Of a stretch of 40,715 nt of DNA, positions 21,886-31,211 are shown piece by piece. Position 1 is the first letter of the stretch; each line of letters opens with the position of its first letter. The notes beneath the pieces were generated by a model that did not search any database, had not been told where the DNA came from, and was given only the letters and a program-made list of their open reading frames with translations. The DNA is from an uncultured Erysipelotrichaceae bacterium. Its GTDB lineage: Bacteria > Bacillota_I > Bacilli_A > Erysipelotrichales > Erysipelotrichaceae. Location of the stretch: assembly GCA_945877405.1 (NCBI GenBank), contig CAMCSA010000017.1:1-40715 (forward strand), in the 5' to 3' direction. The position numbers were made by a program, and so were the translations under genes.

Positions 21886-23812
21886 TCTTAACTTCCAATA
21901 ATTTAGACCCTAGATACTTTGTAAGGCATCGGATTATTCCGATGCCTTACAAGTTACATGGATTATTTTGTTCTATATCCAAGCCTCATACTCAGATCAT
22001 TGATCCTTGTTTTGACATCTTTACTGTCTATATCAAATGCCTTCAGGATTGCTTTCTGTGTCTTTGTAATAGAATGATCCAGTCGATACACATCATTGCC
22101 ATATCGGATCATCTCTATCTTCTCCAGTTCTCTGATTGCTGCAGGCACTGTCATATAGTTTCTCTTATGATCTGTTTTTTCCATTTCATCACACAGTGCT
22201 GTATAGATTCTGTTTCTTACAATCAGTGCCACAAACTCAATAAAGATCTTTGCTCTTGTAGATTCTATTGAATGTACTCTTGCAGCTTTATCTCCTAGAT
22301 ATGACTTATCACCTCTGAAAAGTTTCTCAGATGCATCTCTGCTCTTATACAGGAACAGAGCTTCCTTAGCTGTCATCTTCTGTGATGTGATGATTGTAAA
22401 GTATCCACACAGTCTGACAGCCTCATCAATCACTGATGTTCTTGGTACTACAGCCTGCAGTACCTGATCTTCCTGTCCTTCATGCCAGTACACAAGATCA
22501 AAGTACTTCTGTACATCCATACCATAGAATACCTGCTCTCCAATGTGTTTCTTCAGCTGTTTTTCCATTGTATCAATCTTTTCTTCAAACTCCGCTCTTT
22601 CAGCAGCAGCTTTGAAATCGTTATAGTATACATGAATGTATCTGTTCTTCTTATCTTGTGGAAGGAATGTGCTTTCAATGGTTGTACCGCTGACACCATA
22701 GGTGTAGATTCTGTTTATATAAGATTCTTCAAACGTACCTTTTACTGACTTTACAAACTCACTGACAGTACTCTTCATTCCTTTGACCATCATGATAAAG
22801 TCATATCCGTTATTATCCATGTAGTGGATGTTTTCCTTACTGAAGTATCCTCGGTCCAGTATAAAACCTGCATGTTCATAACCAAAGGATTTCATCTTCT
22901 GAAGCATGCACTGCAGCTGTGTTACATCTGTTATGCTTCCAGGATATTCTTCATATAACAGCGGTTCTCTGTTATTGACATCGTATACAACAGAACAGTT
23001 GAAGATTGTATCTGTCAGACCTGATTTGGAATGACCTGGTTCTACAAGCTCAATATCACCAGCCTGGCATTTCTTGTTTGTTGAGTCATAGGAGATATAC
23101 ACCTTGTCTTTTGCAGGCTGAATACTGTTCCATACATTGAAGAATGATATCTTCTGATCACATGTCAGAGAGTGAATGAAGTCACTGACAGTGGAATCAC
23201 TGTAGATCTTCATTGTATCTGTAAACAGAGGATGGTTATAAGCATAGTCAGGATAGTATTGACCTGCATTGTTTTCACAGATGATAGTGTAAGCACAAAG
23301 ATCAAGGAACAGACCTGGTTTATCATCAATGATGTCATAGATGATGTTTTTAAGACCAGATTCCTTCAAAATCTTTTCAATAACAAGGTATGTACCGATC
23401 TTCAGGCATCCGCTTCTTTCACATTCTTCAACCTCAGGAAATTCTTCAGCAGGGAAGAACTTGTAATAGTTGTCATTTGGATACATCAGTGTTTCATCAT
23501 ACTCACAGACTTTACCGATCGTAGTACGCTTAGGTTCTGGATACTTCTTTTCTTTGTTATATGAGTTTGCATACTGATAGTGGATGTAATGAAAACCGTT
23601 GTATTTCTTATGAAAAACCTTGCCTTTGATGACAGGAATTCTGACTGTGTGATCGTAGAACATAAGCACCTCCTAACGTGTATATAGTCCCTATGAATAG
23701 TATACACCACTTAAGCTCCAAAAGCAACAAAAATGCTGATAAATATCAGCAAATTTGAACTTTTCGGATGTTGAAAACATGTGCTTAGGGAGTTAAGTAT
23801 TGGAAGTTAAGA
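21886..23812. mobile_element. Complete IS of the IS1634/IS4-like group, 1927 bp
   Basis: The ends are 15-bp perfect inverted repeats, TCTTAACTTCCAATA at 21886-21900 and its complement at 23798-23812. They are flanked by a 5-bp direct duplication ATTAC (21881-21885 and 23813-23817), showing a fairly recent transposition with no later end decay. The element holds one intact transposase gene on the minus strand. Subterminal palindromes sit at 21919-21952 (14-bp arms) and 23735-23750 (GCTGATA/TATCAGC); they may block read-through or bind transposase. It is inserted in a decayed sensor kinase. Confidence 0.92.
21963..23663 (-). CDS. IS1634-type DDE transposase
   Basis: A 566-residue DDE transposase. 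The catalytic triad is visible as YISYDSTN (first Asp), FILDRGYFS (second Asp) and a C-terminal YKSRDASEKLFRGDK (Y-x2-R-x3-E signature with the third acidic residue), with the long insertion between second Asp and Glu typical of IS1634/IS4-group enzymes. The frame is intact. A GTG at 23669 is possible, but AGGAGG lies 5 bp before ATG 23663. The gene is bounded by inverted repeats and has an internal 14-bp-arm palindrome just past its stop. It is probably active. Confidence 0.92.
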   Translation of the reverse strand: MFYDHTVRIPVIKGKVFHKKYNGFHYIHYQYANSYNKEKKYPEPKRTTIGKVCEYDETLMYPNDNYYKFFPAEEFPEVEECERSGCLKIGTYLVIEKILKESGLKNIIYDIIDDKPGLFLDLCAYTIICENNAGQYYPDYAYNHPLFTDTMKIYSDSTVSDFIHSLTCDQKISFFNVWNSIQPAKDKVYISYDSTNKKCQAGDIELVEPGHSKSGLTDTIFNCSVVYDVNNREPLLYEEYPGSITDVTQLQCMLQKMKSFGYEHAGFILDRGYFSKENIHYMDNNGYDFIMMVKGMKSTVSEFVKSVKGTFEESYINRIYTYGVSGTTIESTFLPQDKKNRYIHVYYNDFKAAAERAEFEEKIDTMEKQLKKHIGEQVFYGMDVQKYFDLVYWHEGQEDQVLQAVVPRTSVIDEAVRLCGYFTIITSQKMTAKEALFLYKSRDASEKLFRGDKSYLGDKAARVHSIESTRAKIFIEFVALIVRNRIYTALCDEMEKTDHKRNYMTVPAAIRELEKIEMIRYGNDVYRLDHSITKTQKAILKAFDIDSKDVKTRINDLSMRLGYRTK

Positions 23813-24153
23813 ATTACAGTACTTGAAAAGGCAGGTGCAATCATTCTGAAAACATCATACCCTCATCAGAATCATTCTGTTCCTGTCGATCTTGATGTGA
23901 TCGTGATATTATTAACAGATATCATGGTGCTAAAAAAAAGTGGAAGATGGTGAATATGATACTGTCAGTATTATGCTGATCATTCCGGAGCAATGACTTC
24001 CGATCATCAGAGTAGAGCGGTTTATTGATTCCACAGCAGATTCAGATCTTGCATTAAAACAGGATACCTGAACCTGAGGAATGTACAGACGAATGGTGGA
24101 ATATGACAATAAAAATAGAGGAGGAAAATGCTCTTGGGTAAAACAGAGAGGAC

Positions 24154-24180
24154 AAAAAAGACAGACATTGCTGTCTGTCA
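24154..24180 (-). terminator. Terminator of the ABC-F gene
   Basis: GACAGACA/TGTCTGTC stem (plus-strand arms 24160-24167 and 24172-24179, TTGC-type loop), followed on the minus strand by six T. The stop codon of the ABC-F gene lies inside the hairpin. Confidence 0.8.
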
Positions 24181-25917
24181 TGCTTCTGATTTTTCAGACA
24201 GTTCCATCCATCTCAGTTCTGCTTCTTCCAGGTTCTGCCTTGCTTGTTCAAGGTGGGAAGAGATCTTCTGGATTTCACTGTAATCCGTAACAAGATTGAG
24301 CTGTTGCTCCAAAGAAGATACATTTTCTTCTAAAGCAGGAAGCTGTGTTTCCAGTTTCTCAAGCTCTTTCTTTTCTGTGTAAGTCAGTCTGTTTGTTTTT
24401 ACTGCAGTCTGTTTTTTTGGTTTTGCCTGTTCAGGTTGAGTTGTCTTTGTGACTCTGTTTTCCAGATAATCTGAATAACTCTGCTGCACAATGGAAATAT
24501 GACTGCCATCAAATACAAACAGTCGATCAGCGATTTTATCCAGGAAGTAGCGATCGTGAGATACGGCTATGACAGCACCTTTGAAGTTGTCCAGGTAATC
24601 TTCCAGAATTGTGATTGTGTCTGTATCCAGATCGTTAGTAGGTTCGTCCAGTACAAGGATGTTTGGCGCTTGTAATAAGATGGAACACAGATACAGTCTT
24701 CTCTTTTCCCCACCGGAACATTTTTTGATTGGTTTGTATTGATCTTCCTTGAAAAACAGAAACCGTTCCAGCATCTGGGAAGCAGTGATTCTTTCACCGT
24801 CTGCAGTTTCGACGAAATCACCGAACTGTTTCAGATAATCAATGACACGCATGTCATCTTCAAATACTTCATTCATCTGAGCAAAGTAACCGATCTTTAC
24901 GGTTTCGCCGATTTCAACAGATCCCTGATCAGGCTGTACCTGTCCAAGGATTGTTTTCAGCAGTGTTGTCTTGCCACAACCATTAGGACCGATAATACCG
25001 ACGCGATCCATACGGAGCAGATTGTAACTGAAGTCTGTAAACAGTGTTCTGCCATCATAGGATTTGGATATGGACTGGATATCAATGGTCCGGTTGCCAA
25101 GACGGGATGCGGTAGAAGAAAGGGAGAGTTTTTCCTGTTCCTGTCTTGTTTCCATAGCAGCAATCTTATTGAATCGTTCAATTCTGCTTTTCTGTTTTGT
25201 GGAACGGGCCTGTGCACCAGCCCGGATCCATTCGATTTCTGTTTTCAGAAATCTCTGCCGTTTATGTTCCTGTAGTTTTTCCATTTCATAACGCTGGGCA
25301 CGCTGCTGCAGATAATCAGCATAGTTGCCTTCGTACTGGTATAGTTTTCCATGGTCCACCTCAACGATATGGTTTGTGATTCTTGTCAGAAAATAACGGT
25401 CATGTGTAACAAGTACAACCGCTTTTGATACACGGGCAAGATACTTTTCCAGCCATACAATCATGTCCTGATCCAGATGGTTGGTAGGTTCATCCAGCAG
25501 GTAAAGATCTGCCTTTCTGATTAAGGCAATCGCAAGGGATACTCTTTTCTTCTGCCCACCGGAAAGGATTTCGATCGGCTGATTGAGATCCGTGATACCA
25601 AGTTTATTCAGAATGGATTTGATTTCGTACTCTTCTGTCTTTTCTGTAAGGCAGTCTTGTACCGTTTCGTATACGGTTTTACCAGAAGGGAAATCCATGT
25701 TCTGTGGACAGTAGGAGATTCTGTATTTCCCAAGAAATGTAACCTTTCCTGTATCCGGCTGTTCTACGCCAGCCAGTATTTTCATAAAGGTGGATTTACC
25801 GGCACCATTGAGTCCGACTACACCCCATTTCTGTGATTCATTGATGATAAAACTGACATGGTCAAGAATCGGTGTGACTGCATATCTGTAACTGACATCT
25901 TCCAGTGATAATATCAT
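24178..25917 (-). CDS. ABC-F family ATPase, Uup-like
   Basis: A 579-residue soluble protein with two ABC ATPase domains and no membrane segment. Domain 1 has Walker A GLNGAGKST, signature LSGGQKKR and DEPTNHLD; domain 2 has GPNGCGKTT, CSGGEKRR and DEPTNDLD. A charged linker between them (~residues 230-265) is the P-site tRNA interaction motif region. The C-terminus (~residues 510-579: KKELEKLETQLPALEENVSSLEQQL...) is a coiled coil as in Uup. ABC-F proteins act on the ribosome; Uup-type members affect translation and DNA precise excision, others give antibiotic resistance. The coiled coil favours the housekeeping type. The start at 25917 follows GGGAGG. Monocistronic. Confidence 0.93.
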   Translation of the reverse strand: MILSLEDVSYRYAVTPILDHVSFIINESQKWGVVGLNGAGKSTFMKILAGVEQPDTGKVTFLGKYRISYCPQNMDFPSGKTVYETVQDCLTEKTEEYEIKSILNKLGITDLNQPIEILSGGQKKRVSLAIALIRKADLYLLDEPTNHLDQDMIVWLEKYLARVSKAVVLVTHDRYFLTRITNHIVEVDHGKLYQYEGNYADYLQQRAQRYEMEKLQEHKRQRFLKTEIEWIRAGAQARSTKQKSRIERFNKIAAMETRQEQEKLSLSSTASRLGNRTIDIQSISKSYDGRTLFTDFSYNLLRMDRVGIIGPNGCGKTTLLKTILGQVQPDQGSVEIGETVKIGYFAQMNEVFEDDMRVIDYLKQFGDFVETADGERITASQMLERFLFFKEDQYKPIKKCSGGEKRRLYLCSILLQAPNILVLDEPTNDLDTDTITILEDYLDNFKGAVIAVSHDRYFLDKIADRLFVFDGSHISIVQQSYSDYLENRVTKTTQPEQAKPKKQTAVKTNRLTYTEKKELEKLETQLPALEENVSSLEQQLNLVTDYSEIQKISSHLEQARQNLEEAELRWMELSEKSEA

Positions 25918-25957
25918 AGTGCCTCCCTTTGTTAACAAACGTTATTATTGTACCTGA

Positions 25958-25986
25958 TTTTGAGAAAATGGAAACCGCTGTATAAT
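25958..25986 (+). promoter_or_regulatory. Promoter of the mscS gene
   Basis: A perfect -10 TATAAT at 25981-25986 lies 25 bp upstream of the start codon. TTTTGA (25958-25963) gives a 17-bp spacer; TTGAGA (25960-25965) gives 15. Confidence 0.6.
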
Positions 25987-26011
25987 GGAAAGACATAAAA
26001 GAGGGATATGA

Positions 26012-26836
26012 ATGATGAATATGGAAAAACTGATTGAAGGGCTGTTAAGTATTGCTACAGATCTTGCGCTCAAGATTGTTACATGCCTTGTTGTATTTGT
26101 GATCGGTAATTATCTGATCAAAAGAGTTGTACGAATGCTGGATAAAAGCAGGCTGATGAAGGAGACGGAAGGTACGGTGCGCACCTTTACAGCAAGCTTT
26201 ATCAAGATTGCCATGTATGTCATTCTAGCAATCATTATTGTCAATATCATGGGTGTGCCGATGGCATCTGTCATTACGGTACTTGCTTCAGCTGGTGTTG
26301 CGGTTGGCATGGCGATGCAGGGAGCTCTTGGCAATATTGCTTCCGGTATTGTACTGATGCTGTTTAAGCCGTTTAAACTGGGTGATTATGTATCCATCAG
26401 TTCTGTGGAAGGAACTGTCCGTGAGCTGAATCTGTTCTATACTGTATTTGTGACTGTTGATAACAGAAGAGTAACTGTGCCAAACAGTACCATGATGAAT
26501 GCTAACATCATCGATGTCAGTGCAGAAGAAAATCGAAGAGTGGATCTGTACTTTACATGCGATCGACTGGAAGATCAGGTACTGGTCACACAGTTATTGA
26601 ATGAAGAAGTGGAAAAGACAGAAAAGATGCTGAAGGAACCTGCTCCATTTGTGTCTTTGGATGGTATCACAGATACAACACTGAAATTTGTGGTCAAGGT
26701 ATGGTGCAGAAATGGGGATTACTGGGATGTTTACTATGACCTGCTGACAAGGATTACAGCACAGCTGGAAACTAACGAAATCAGCATTCCTTCCGTGCGT
26801 GTTTCTTCTTTGGATCAGCCTCGCATCAGACAGTGA
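26012..26836 (+). CDS. Small-conductance mechanosensitive channel, MscS family
   Basis: A 274-residue membrane protein. Two N-terminal helices are followed by the pore helix TM3 with its Gly/Ala pattern (VLASAGVAVGMAMQGALGNIASGIVLMLFKPFKLGDYV, residues ~90-127), the hallmark of MscS, then the beta domain (VEGTVRELNLFYTVFVTVDNRRVTVPN) and an alpha/beta C-terminal domain. It opens on membrane tension to release solutes during hypo-osmotic shock. GAGGG precedes the start; ATG codons at 26012 and 26015 are equivalent. Single gene with its own promoter and double terminator. Close to the E. coli MscS length (286). Confidence 0.94.
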   Translation: MMNMEKLIEGLLSIATDLALKIVTCLVVFVIGNYLIKRVVRMLDKSRLMKETEGTVRTFTASFIKIAMYVILAIIIVNIMGVPMASVITVLASAGVAVGMAMQGALGNIASGIVLMLFKPFKLGDYVSISSVEGTVRELNLFYTVFVTVDNRRVTVPNSTMMNANIIDVSAEENRRVDLYFTCDRLEDQVLVTQLLNEEVEKTEKMLKEPAPFVSLDGITDTTLKFVVKVWCRNGDYWDVYYDLLTRITAQLETNEISIPSVRVSSLDQPRIRQ

Positions 26837-26854
26837 AACAATGTAAAATACCAG

Positions 26855-26920
26855 AAAATGGATTGTTCCATTTTCAGAAAGTGTAATCAGCCAGACTGTT
26901 ATTCTTAGACAGTCTGGTTT
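26855..26920 (+). terminator. Two tandem terminator hairpins after mscS
   Basis: AAAATGGA/TCCATTTT at 26855-26874 and CCAGACTG/CAGTCTGG at 26891-26917 followed by TTTAT. The second is the stronger. Confidence 0.75.
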
Positions 26921-26947
26921 ATCATTGTTGGCAGTGAGGTAAGAAAG

Positions 26948-28396
26948 ATGGAATTTGATCTGAAGAAACCATATTGTCGTTATTTCAGTGAGATCTGTGC
27001 CATTCCACATGGATCGTATCACGAAAAGGCTCTCAGTGATTATGTTGTAGCTTTTGCCAAAGAACATGGACTGGAATATGTACAGGATGAGATGTTCAAT
27101 GTCATCATCCGTAAGCCTGCAAGTAAAGGTTATGAGGAATATGATCCGTTAATGCTACAGGGGCATCTGGATATGGTGTGTGAAAAGAATCCGGATGTGG
27201 AATTTGATTTTGCAACACAGGGCATTGAAACCTACGTGGATGAAGAAGGAAAGCTGCGTGCAAAGGGAACAACCCTTGGAGCAGATGATGGTATGGGTGT
27301 AGCGGAAATGCTTGCTATTCTTGCGGATGATACGCTTGCTCATCCTGCCCTTGATTGTGTGTTTACAGTACAGGAAGAAGTCGGTCTGTTTGGTGCCCTT
27401 GGTATGGATAAGTCATTATTAAGAGCACATCGTATGATTTCTCTGGATGGTGGAGGAGAAACATGTACCGCGATCTCTTCTGCAGGTGGAGTCAATGCGA
27501 TCACAACCATTCCGGTTGAAAGAACGGAATGTACAAAACCTGTCTACAGTCTGAAAGTAACAGGTCTTACCGGTGGTCATTCCGGTGGAGAAATCCATAA
27601 GGAAAAAGGGAATGCAAACAAGCTTGTATCCCGTATCTGCAAGGAAATGATGAAGGATGGCGTGGATGTATCTTTGGTCAGTGTAAACGGCGGATCCAAG
27701 GATAATGCCATCTGCAGAGAAAGTGTGCTAGTATTTGCCAGTGATACACTAGCAGATACATTACAGACAAAGGCTTCCACATTACAGAAGAAGATCTCTG
27801 TGGAATTTGAAGTGTCTGATCCGGACTTTACAGTAGTGCTTGAACCATGTACAGCAGATTATGGCATGATGGATGAAAAGGATACAAAGAAGGTCATTGA
27901 TTACATGTATCTTTGTCCAAACGGTTTCCGTCATAAGTCCATGGCAATTGAAGGCCTGACCCTGACAAGTCTGAACATGGGTGTTGTAAATACAGAAGAA
28001 GGCAAGGTTGTTATCAACAGTTCTATCCGTAGTGCTCTGGAAGAAGCTATCGATGATCTGATCGATACGCTGAGCTGTCTGGCTTCTTATATGGGTGGTA
28101 CAACAGAAACATTTGCCAGATATCCAGGATGGAACTACAATCCATCATCAAAAATGAGAGAAACCTACGCAAAGGTACTCAAAGAAGTGGATGATGTGGA
28201 ACTGGAATGCCATGCAGGTCATGGAGGTCTGGAATGTGCTGTATTTACACAGATTGAAGGTGGTATGGATATTATTACATGTGGCCCAAAAGCAGGGGCA
28301 TGCCATACACCAGATGAATGGCTGGATCTTGAAAGCTGGGATCGTACATGGAAAATCCTGACAGGTATCCTTGCACAGTGTGATCCAAAAGCATAA
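26948..28396 (+). CDS. pepD: Aminoacyl-histidine dipeptidase (PepD), M20 family
   Basis: A cytosolic zinc dipeptidase of 482 residues that splits Xaa-His and other dipeptides. Metal and catalytic residues of the M20 fold are in place: LQGHLDMV (His ligand and catalytic Asp), GADDGMGVA (bridging Asp), TVQEEVGLFG (catalytic Glu and Glu ligand), SLDGGGE, and a distal His in GACHTPDEWLD. The dimerisation lid domain lies between (TGLTGGHSGGEIHKEKGNA). Length matches PepD/PepDA. The ribosome binding site is GAGGTAAGAA. Monocistronic, closed by a strong terminator. It would release amino acids from imported peptides. Confidence 0.95.
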   Translation: MEFDLKKPYCRYFSEICAIPHGSYHEKALSDYVVAFAKEHGLEYVQDEMFNVIIRKPASKGYEEYDPLMLQGHLDMVCEKNPDVEFDFATQGIETYVDEEGKLRAKGTTLGADDGMGVAEMLAILADDTLAHPALDCVFTVQEEVGLFGALGMDKSLLRAHRMISLDGGGETCTAISSAGGVNAITTIPVERTECTKPVYSLKVTGLTGGHSGGEIHKEKGNANKLVSRICKEMMKDGVDVSLVSVNGGSKDNAICRESVLVFASDTLADTLQTKASTLQKKISVEFEVSDPDFTVVLEPCTADYGMMDEKDTKKVIDYMYLCPNGFRHKSMAIEGLTLTSLNMGVVNTEEGKVVINSSIRSALEEAIDDLIDTLSCLASYMGGTTETFARYPGWNYNPSSKMRETYAKVLKEVDDVELECHAGHGGLECAVFTQIEGGMDIITCGPKAGACHTPDEWLDLESWDRTWKILTGILAQCDPKA

Positions 28397-28405
28397 ACAA
28401 ATCAG

Positions 28406-28439
28406 GAGAATGCATGATTGTTCATGTGTTCTCTTTTTT
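28406..28439 (+). terminator. Terminator of pepD
   Basis: GAGAATGCATGA pairs with TCATGTGTTCTC (two G-T wobbles in mid-stem), TTGT loop, followed by six T. Confidence 0.88.
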
Positions 28440-28579
28440 GCTTAAAACAGGGAAGGTCTGAACAGAAGAAGTGTTGTGCTTAAGATTGAACAGAATGTAA
28501 ATAATACTACGTTAATAGCTGAAGTACCGAAAGATGGTGTTAAGATATACATATAGAAATGAAAAAGGAGAGACCGTTT

Positions 28580-29113
28580 GTGAAAGAAAAGTCCTTTCTG
28601 AAAAAACCTGGTCCTGTGGGAATGAGAACAGTCAAAACAGCAGCTACTGCAGCCCTGCTTGCGGCTGTATATTATCTGATTGGCCGTAATCCGGCATTTG
28701 CGTGCATTGGTGTCATATTCGGTATGGGAATAGACATGAAGGACTCCATACAGAATGGAGGAAACAGGTTATTCGGAACACTCATTGGTGGTGTTCTTGC
28801 AGTGATGCTGTTCCGTGTGTATCTGTTTGCCTTTCCAGAAGGTGGACATAGTATGTACCTTGCGGTGCTGCTGTTTATTGGCATCATTGCACTGATTCAA
28901 TTGTGCCGTACATTCTGGCCAGGTGGCGTCATACTCTGTATTGTACTGTTCAGCACCCCAGTGCATTCCTATCTGAGTTATGCTGTAAACCGAATCTTTG
29001 ATACAGCGGTTGGTGTGATTGTAGCACTGCTTGTTAACTGGGTATTGCAGAAGGACAGACAGAAGGGGTTTGTTGAGGAAATCAGACACTTTCTGGAACA
29101 TATGAATGATTGA
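28580..29113 (+). CDS. FUSC/ArAE-like membrane protein
   Basis: A 177-residue protein with about five hydrophobic segments after a basic N-terminus. The sequence MRTVKTAATAALLAAVYYLIGRNPAFACIGVIFGMGIDMKDSIQNGGNRLFGTLIGG is typical of the aromatic acid exporter/FUSC families, where the R-x-x-GT-x-x-G loop is conserved. It is only the membrane half; full ArAE proteins carry a cytoplasmic domain. An ATG at 28559 is in frame, but AAGGAG lies within its second to fourth codons and 9 bp before GTG 28580, so the GTG is preferred. Substrate unknown. Monocistronic. Confidence 0.8.
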   Translation: MKEKSFLKKPGPVGMRTVKTAATAALLAAVYYLIGRNPAFACIGVIFGMGIDMKDSIQNGGNRLFGTLIGGVLAVMLFRVYLFAFPEGGHSMYLAVLLFIGIIALIQLCRTFWPGGVILCIVLFSTPVHSYLSYAVNRIFDTAVGVIVALLVNWVLQKDRQKGFVEEIRHFLEHMND

Positions 29114-29141
29114 CGATGTGGTGGTGACCGCATCGTTTTTC
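29113..29141 (+). terminator. Terminator of the FUSC-like gene
   Basis: ACGATGTGG (29113-29121) pairs with CCGCATCGT (29128-29136), followed by TTTTTC. Confidence 0.85.
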
Positions 29142-29154
29142 TATGTTCAAGGCT

Positions 29155-29192
29155 GCATGAAAAAAGCCACAGCTGAATTGCTCAACTGCGGC
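29155..29192 (-). terminator. Terminator of the peptide-binding protein gene
   Basis: Minus-strand stem GCCGCAGTTGA/TCAGCTGTGGC (11 bp with two wobbles) followed by TTTTTTC, 27 bp beyond the stop codon. Confidence 0.85.
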
Positions 29193-29218
29193 AGTGATCT
29201 GATTGGGGAAATGATCAC

Positions 29219-30853
29219 TTAATGTGTTTTGGTCAGATGTCTCCACGAACCTGTACCGATCGCAAGTGGTATATATCCTTCTACGTCTGTGGAAATCAGA
29301 ACGGCTCCACCTTCCTGACAGATCGGCATGATACCATAGTCTTCCGCAACAAGAACATGCTCTGCTTCAACCATATCTTCAATACGCTTGGCAGAATCAT
29401 TGACGTCTTCACCCTTTGTTGCCTTTTCTTCCAGTGTATCAAATGCCTTGCTGGAATATTGACCGAAGTTCATGGATGCATCGCTGACAAACAGATCGAG
29501 ATAGGACTGTGGGTCTGCATAGTCAGGGCCCCATCTTGTAAGACCGATGGAGAAGTCATGAGCAAACATGATCTGGATTCTTGTCTTCTTTGGATTCGGA
29601 TTTAACGTAACAGTAATGCCTGGGCATGCTGTTTCGATCATCTGCTGGATGTTTTCGGCCATCTTGGATGTGTCGTTGGCATTGTCGTAAACAATATCAA
29701 TCACTGCATCCTTACCCATTTCCTTGACTGCTTCCGCATAGAAAGATGCTGCCTTTTTAGGATCATAGGATGGCATTTCTTCGGCTATGTCACGGAAATC
29801 TGTACCTTCATAATTGGTTACGATACCCCGTCCGACAACACCATCAATGGCTGTAGCGCCTGTTTTCAATACATCGTTAACGATGGATTCACGGTTGATG
29901 GAATAAGCAATTGCTTTTCTCAGATTGATATTGGACATGTATTCATCATTCATATTCGGACAGAGGTAATATACACCTGCCTGATGAATGTTTGTAAAGC
30001 CTGGATCATCCTTATATGCGTCTACCATTTCACCGGATAATGTGACATAGTCAACATTTCCCTGCTGGTATTCCAGAACGGTTGTCTGGATTTCCTGTGT
30101 GAATTTGACATCGATCTGCTGTTGTGGATAAGAAGCTTCATCCCAGTAGTTTTCGTTATGTGTGAATGTATATTTATTTCCCTGCTGCCACTCGGTCATC
30201 GTATAGATGCCGCTGTAGATCATGTTTTCAGGAGACAGTGCATACTGGTCCCCCTGTGAAGTAACATATGCTTCATTGAGCGGATAGAATTCAGGGAATG
30301 ACATAAGTGAAATCATGAAGGAACATGGTGCGCTCAAATGGACGACGAATGTACTGTCATCAGGTGCTTCGACACCAAGTTGCTCTACGGCTTTTTCACC
30401 GGAAATGCATTCTGCAGCATTTTCAACGTTGATGGCTGTTGCCAGATAGTTATATTCGCTGGCTGTGGCTGGATCGACAAGCCGCTGGAATGCATAGACA
30501 AAGTCAGCTGCTGTGATCGGTGTTCCATCTGACCATTTGATACCATTTCTTAAATGGAATGTCCATGTTTTTCCATCTTCGGATGTTTCCCAGCTTTCCG
30601 CAAGGTCACCTGTAATCTTGCTGTCAGTTCCATACTGTACAAGTCCGGACTGACAGAAGGCAATCATGGAAAGAGAGGATCCATCGGTTGCGATGGATGA
30701 GTCCATTGTGTTCATGTCGTTTTCGATTGCGATAGTTACCGGTGTTGTTCCTTTGGTGCTGTCGGAAGAAACGGCAGAAGAAGCACTGCCTGAAGAGCAT
30801 CCGGCAACCATGGTCATTACCATGGTACATGTCATTACCTTTCTGTAATTCAT
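29219..30853 (-). CDS. Peptide ABC transporter substrate-binding lipoprotein (OppA-like)
   Basis: A 544-residue family 5 solute-binding protein. The N-terminus MNYRKVMTCTMVMTMVAGC is a lipoprotein signal with Cys19, followed by a Ser-rich tether. Family features include LAESWETSEDGKTWTFHLRNGIKWSDGTPITAADFVYAF-type sequence (residues ~85-120) and a C-terminal RWGPDYADPQSYLDLF motif. It captures oligopeptides at the membrane. No permease or ATPase genes adjoin it, so it must use an Opp system encoded elsewhere. The start follows TGGAGGACCAG. A T-box leader at 30924-31180 controls it, apparently by leucine-tRNA charging, coupling peptide capture to amino acid shortage. Confidence 0.93.
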   Translation of the reverse strand: MNYRKVMTCTMVMTMVAGCSSGSASSAVSSDSTKGTTPVTIAIENDMNTMDSSIATDGSSLSMIAFCQSGLVQYGTDSKITGDLAESWETSEDGKTWTFHLRNGIKWSDGTPITAADFVYAFQRLVDPATASEYNYLATAINVENAAECISGEKAVEQLGVEAPDDSTFVVHLSAPCSFMISLMSFPEFYPLNEAYVTSQGDQYALSPENMIYSGIYTMTEWQQGNKYTFTHNENYWDEASYPQQQIDVKFTQEIQTTVLEYQQGNVDYVTLSGEMVDAYKDDPGFTNIHQAGVYYLCPNMNDEYMSNINLRKAIAYSINRESIVNDVLKTGATAIDGVVGRGIVTNYEGTDFRDIAEEMPSYDPKKAASFYAEAVKEMGKDAVIDIVYDNANDTSKMAENIQQMIETACPGITVTLNPNPKKTRIQIMFAHDFSIGLTRWGPDYADPQSYLDLFVSDASMNFGQYSSKAFDTLEEKATKGEDVNDSAKRIEDMVEAEHVLVAEDYGIMPICQEGGAVLISTDVEGYIPLAIGTGSWRHLTKTH

Positions 30854-30923
30854 AATTTCTGGTCCTCCATCAATGCGTTGCATAACATGCATGTATTGGA
30901 TTTATCAGAAATATCCGGAAATA

Positions 30924-31180
30924 AAGAAAATCCCGGAAGTATTTCTCTTCCGGGACGTAATGATCATATTACGCGGTACCACCCGTATTCAGGACAAGTC
31001 CTGCACTCACTGGATCCAACAATCCTCTCTTCTGTATCGTGAAGACTACGGAAACTCCTAATGGAATTACGTTCAGAGTTTCGAACTCAGAAGCCAGTAA
31101 CCGTATCGTCAACCACAGAACTTACACCAGCCGTCTGCTCTCTTTGCGTTTACATCAACGGTATCTCTTCGTCATCGCCC
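30924..31180 (-). ncRNA. T-box riboswitch, probably tRNA-Leu, controlling the peptide-binding protein
   Basis: Read on the minus strand: Stem I start GGGCGATGACGAAGAG, the AGAGAGCAG...GGTGTAAG distal region, the T-box CGGGTGGTACCGCG (30972-30985) and a strong terminator TCCCGGAAG/CTTCCGGGA with TTTTCTTT (30924-30955). In the specifier loop between ACGG and CTTC the best codon is CTG (31095-31097) followed by G. The T-box variable base is U (TGGT), complementary to an A discriminator, consistent with tRNA-Leu and not tRNA-Trp. T-box identity is secure; the specifier is read by hand and could be shifted (ACT is the alternative). Confidence 0.88.
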
Positions 31181-31211
31181 TTATGTATAGGTGCTTTTGT
31201 TATGCAGGTAT

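Larger units (their letters stand above)
21650..23996 (+). pseudogene. Remnant of a GHKL (AgrC-like) sensor kinase split by an IS
   Basis: Before the IS, codons from 21650 encode KDIYINSVIQSKACQKN and SLSMDICMILSELIDIA, which align with the N-box region of AgrC/GHKL kinases (LCTILGNLLDNAIEA), though the Asn is lost. Removing the IS and one target copy restores a single frame through ATTAC into GTACTTGAAAAGGCAGG (HSLHITVLEKAGAIILKTS...). That frame stops at TGG-TGA near 23951, but shifting at the eight-A run at 23933-23940 gives VEDGEYDTVSIMLIIPEQ and a stop at 23994-23996, a typical GHKL C-terminus. The sensor half is gone, so the gene was already truncated. Confidence 0.65.
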
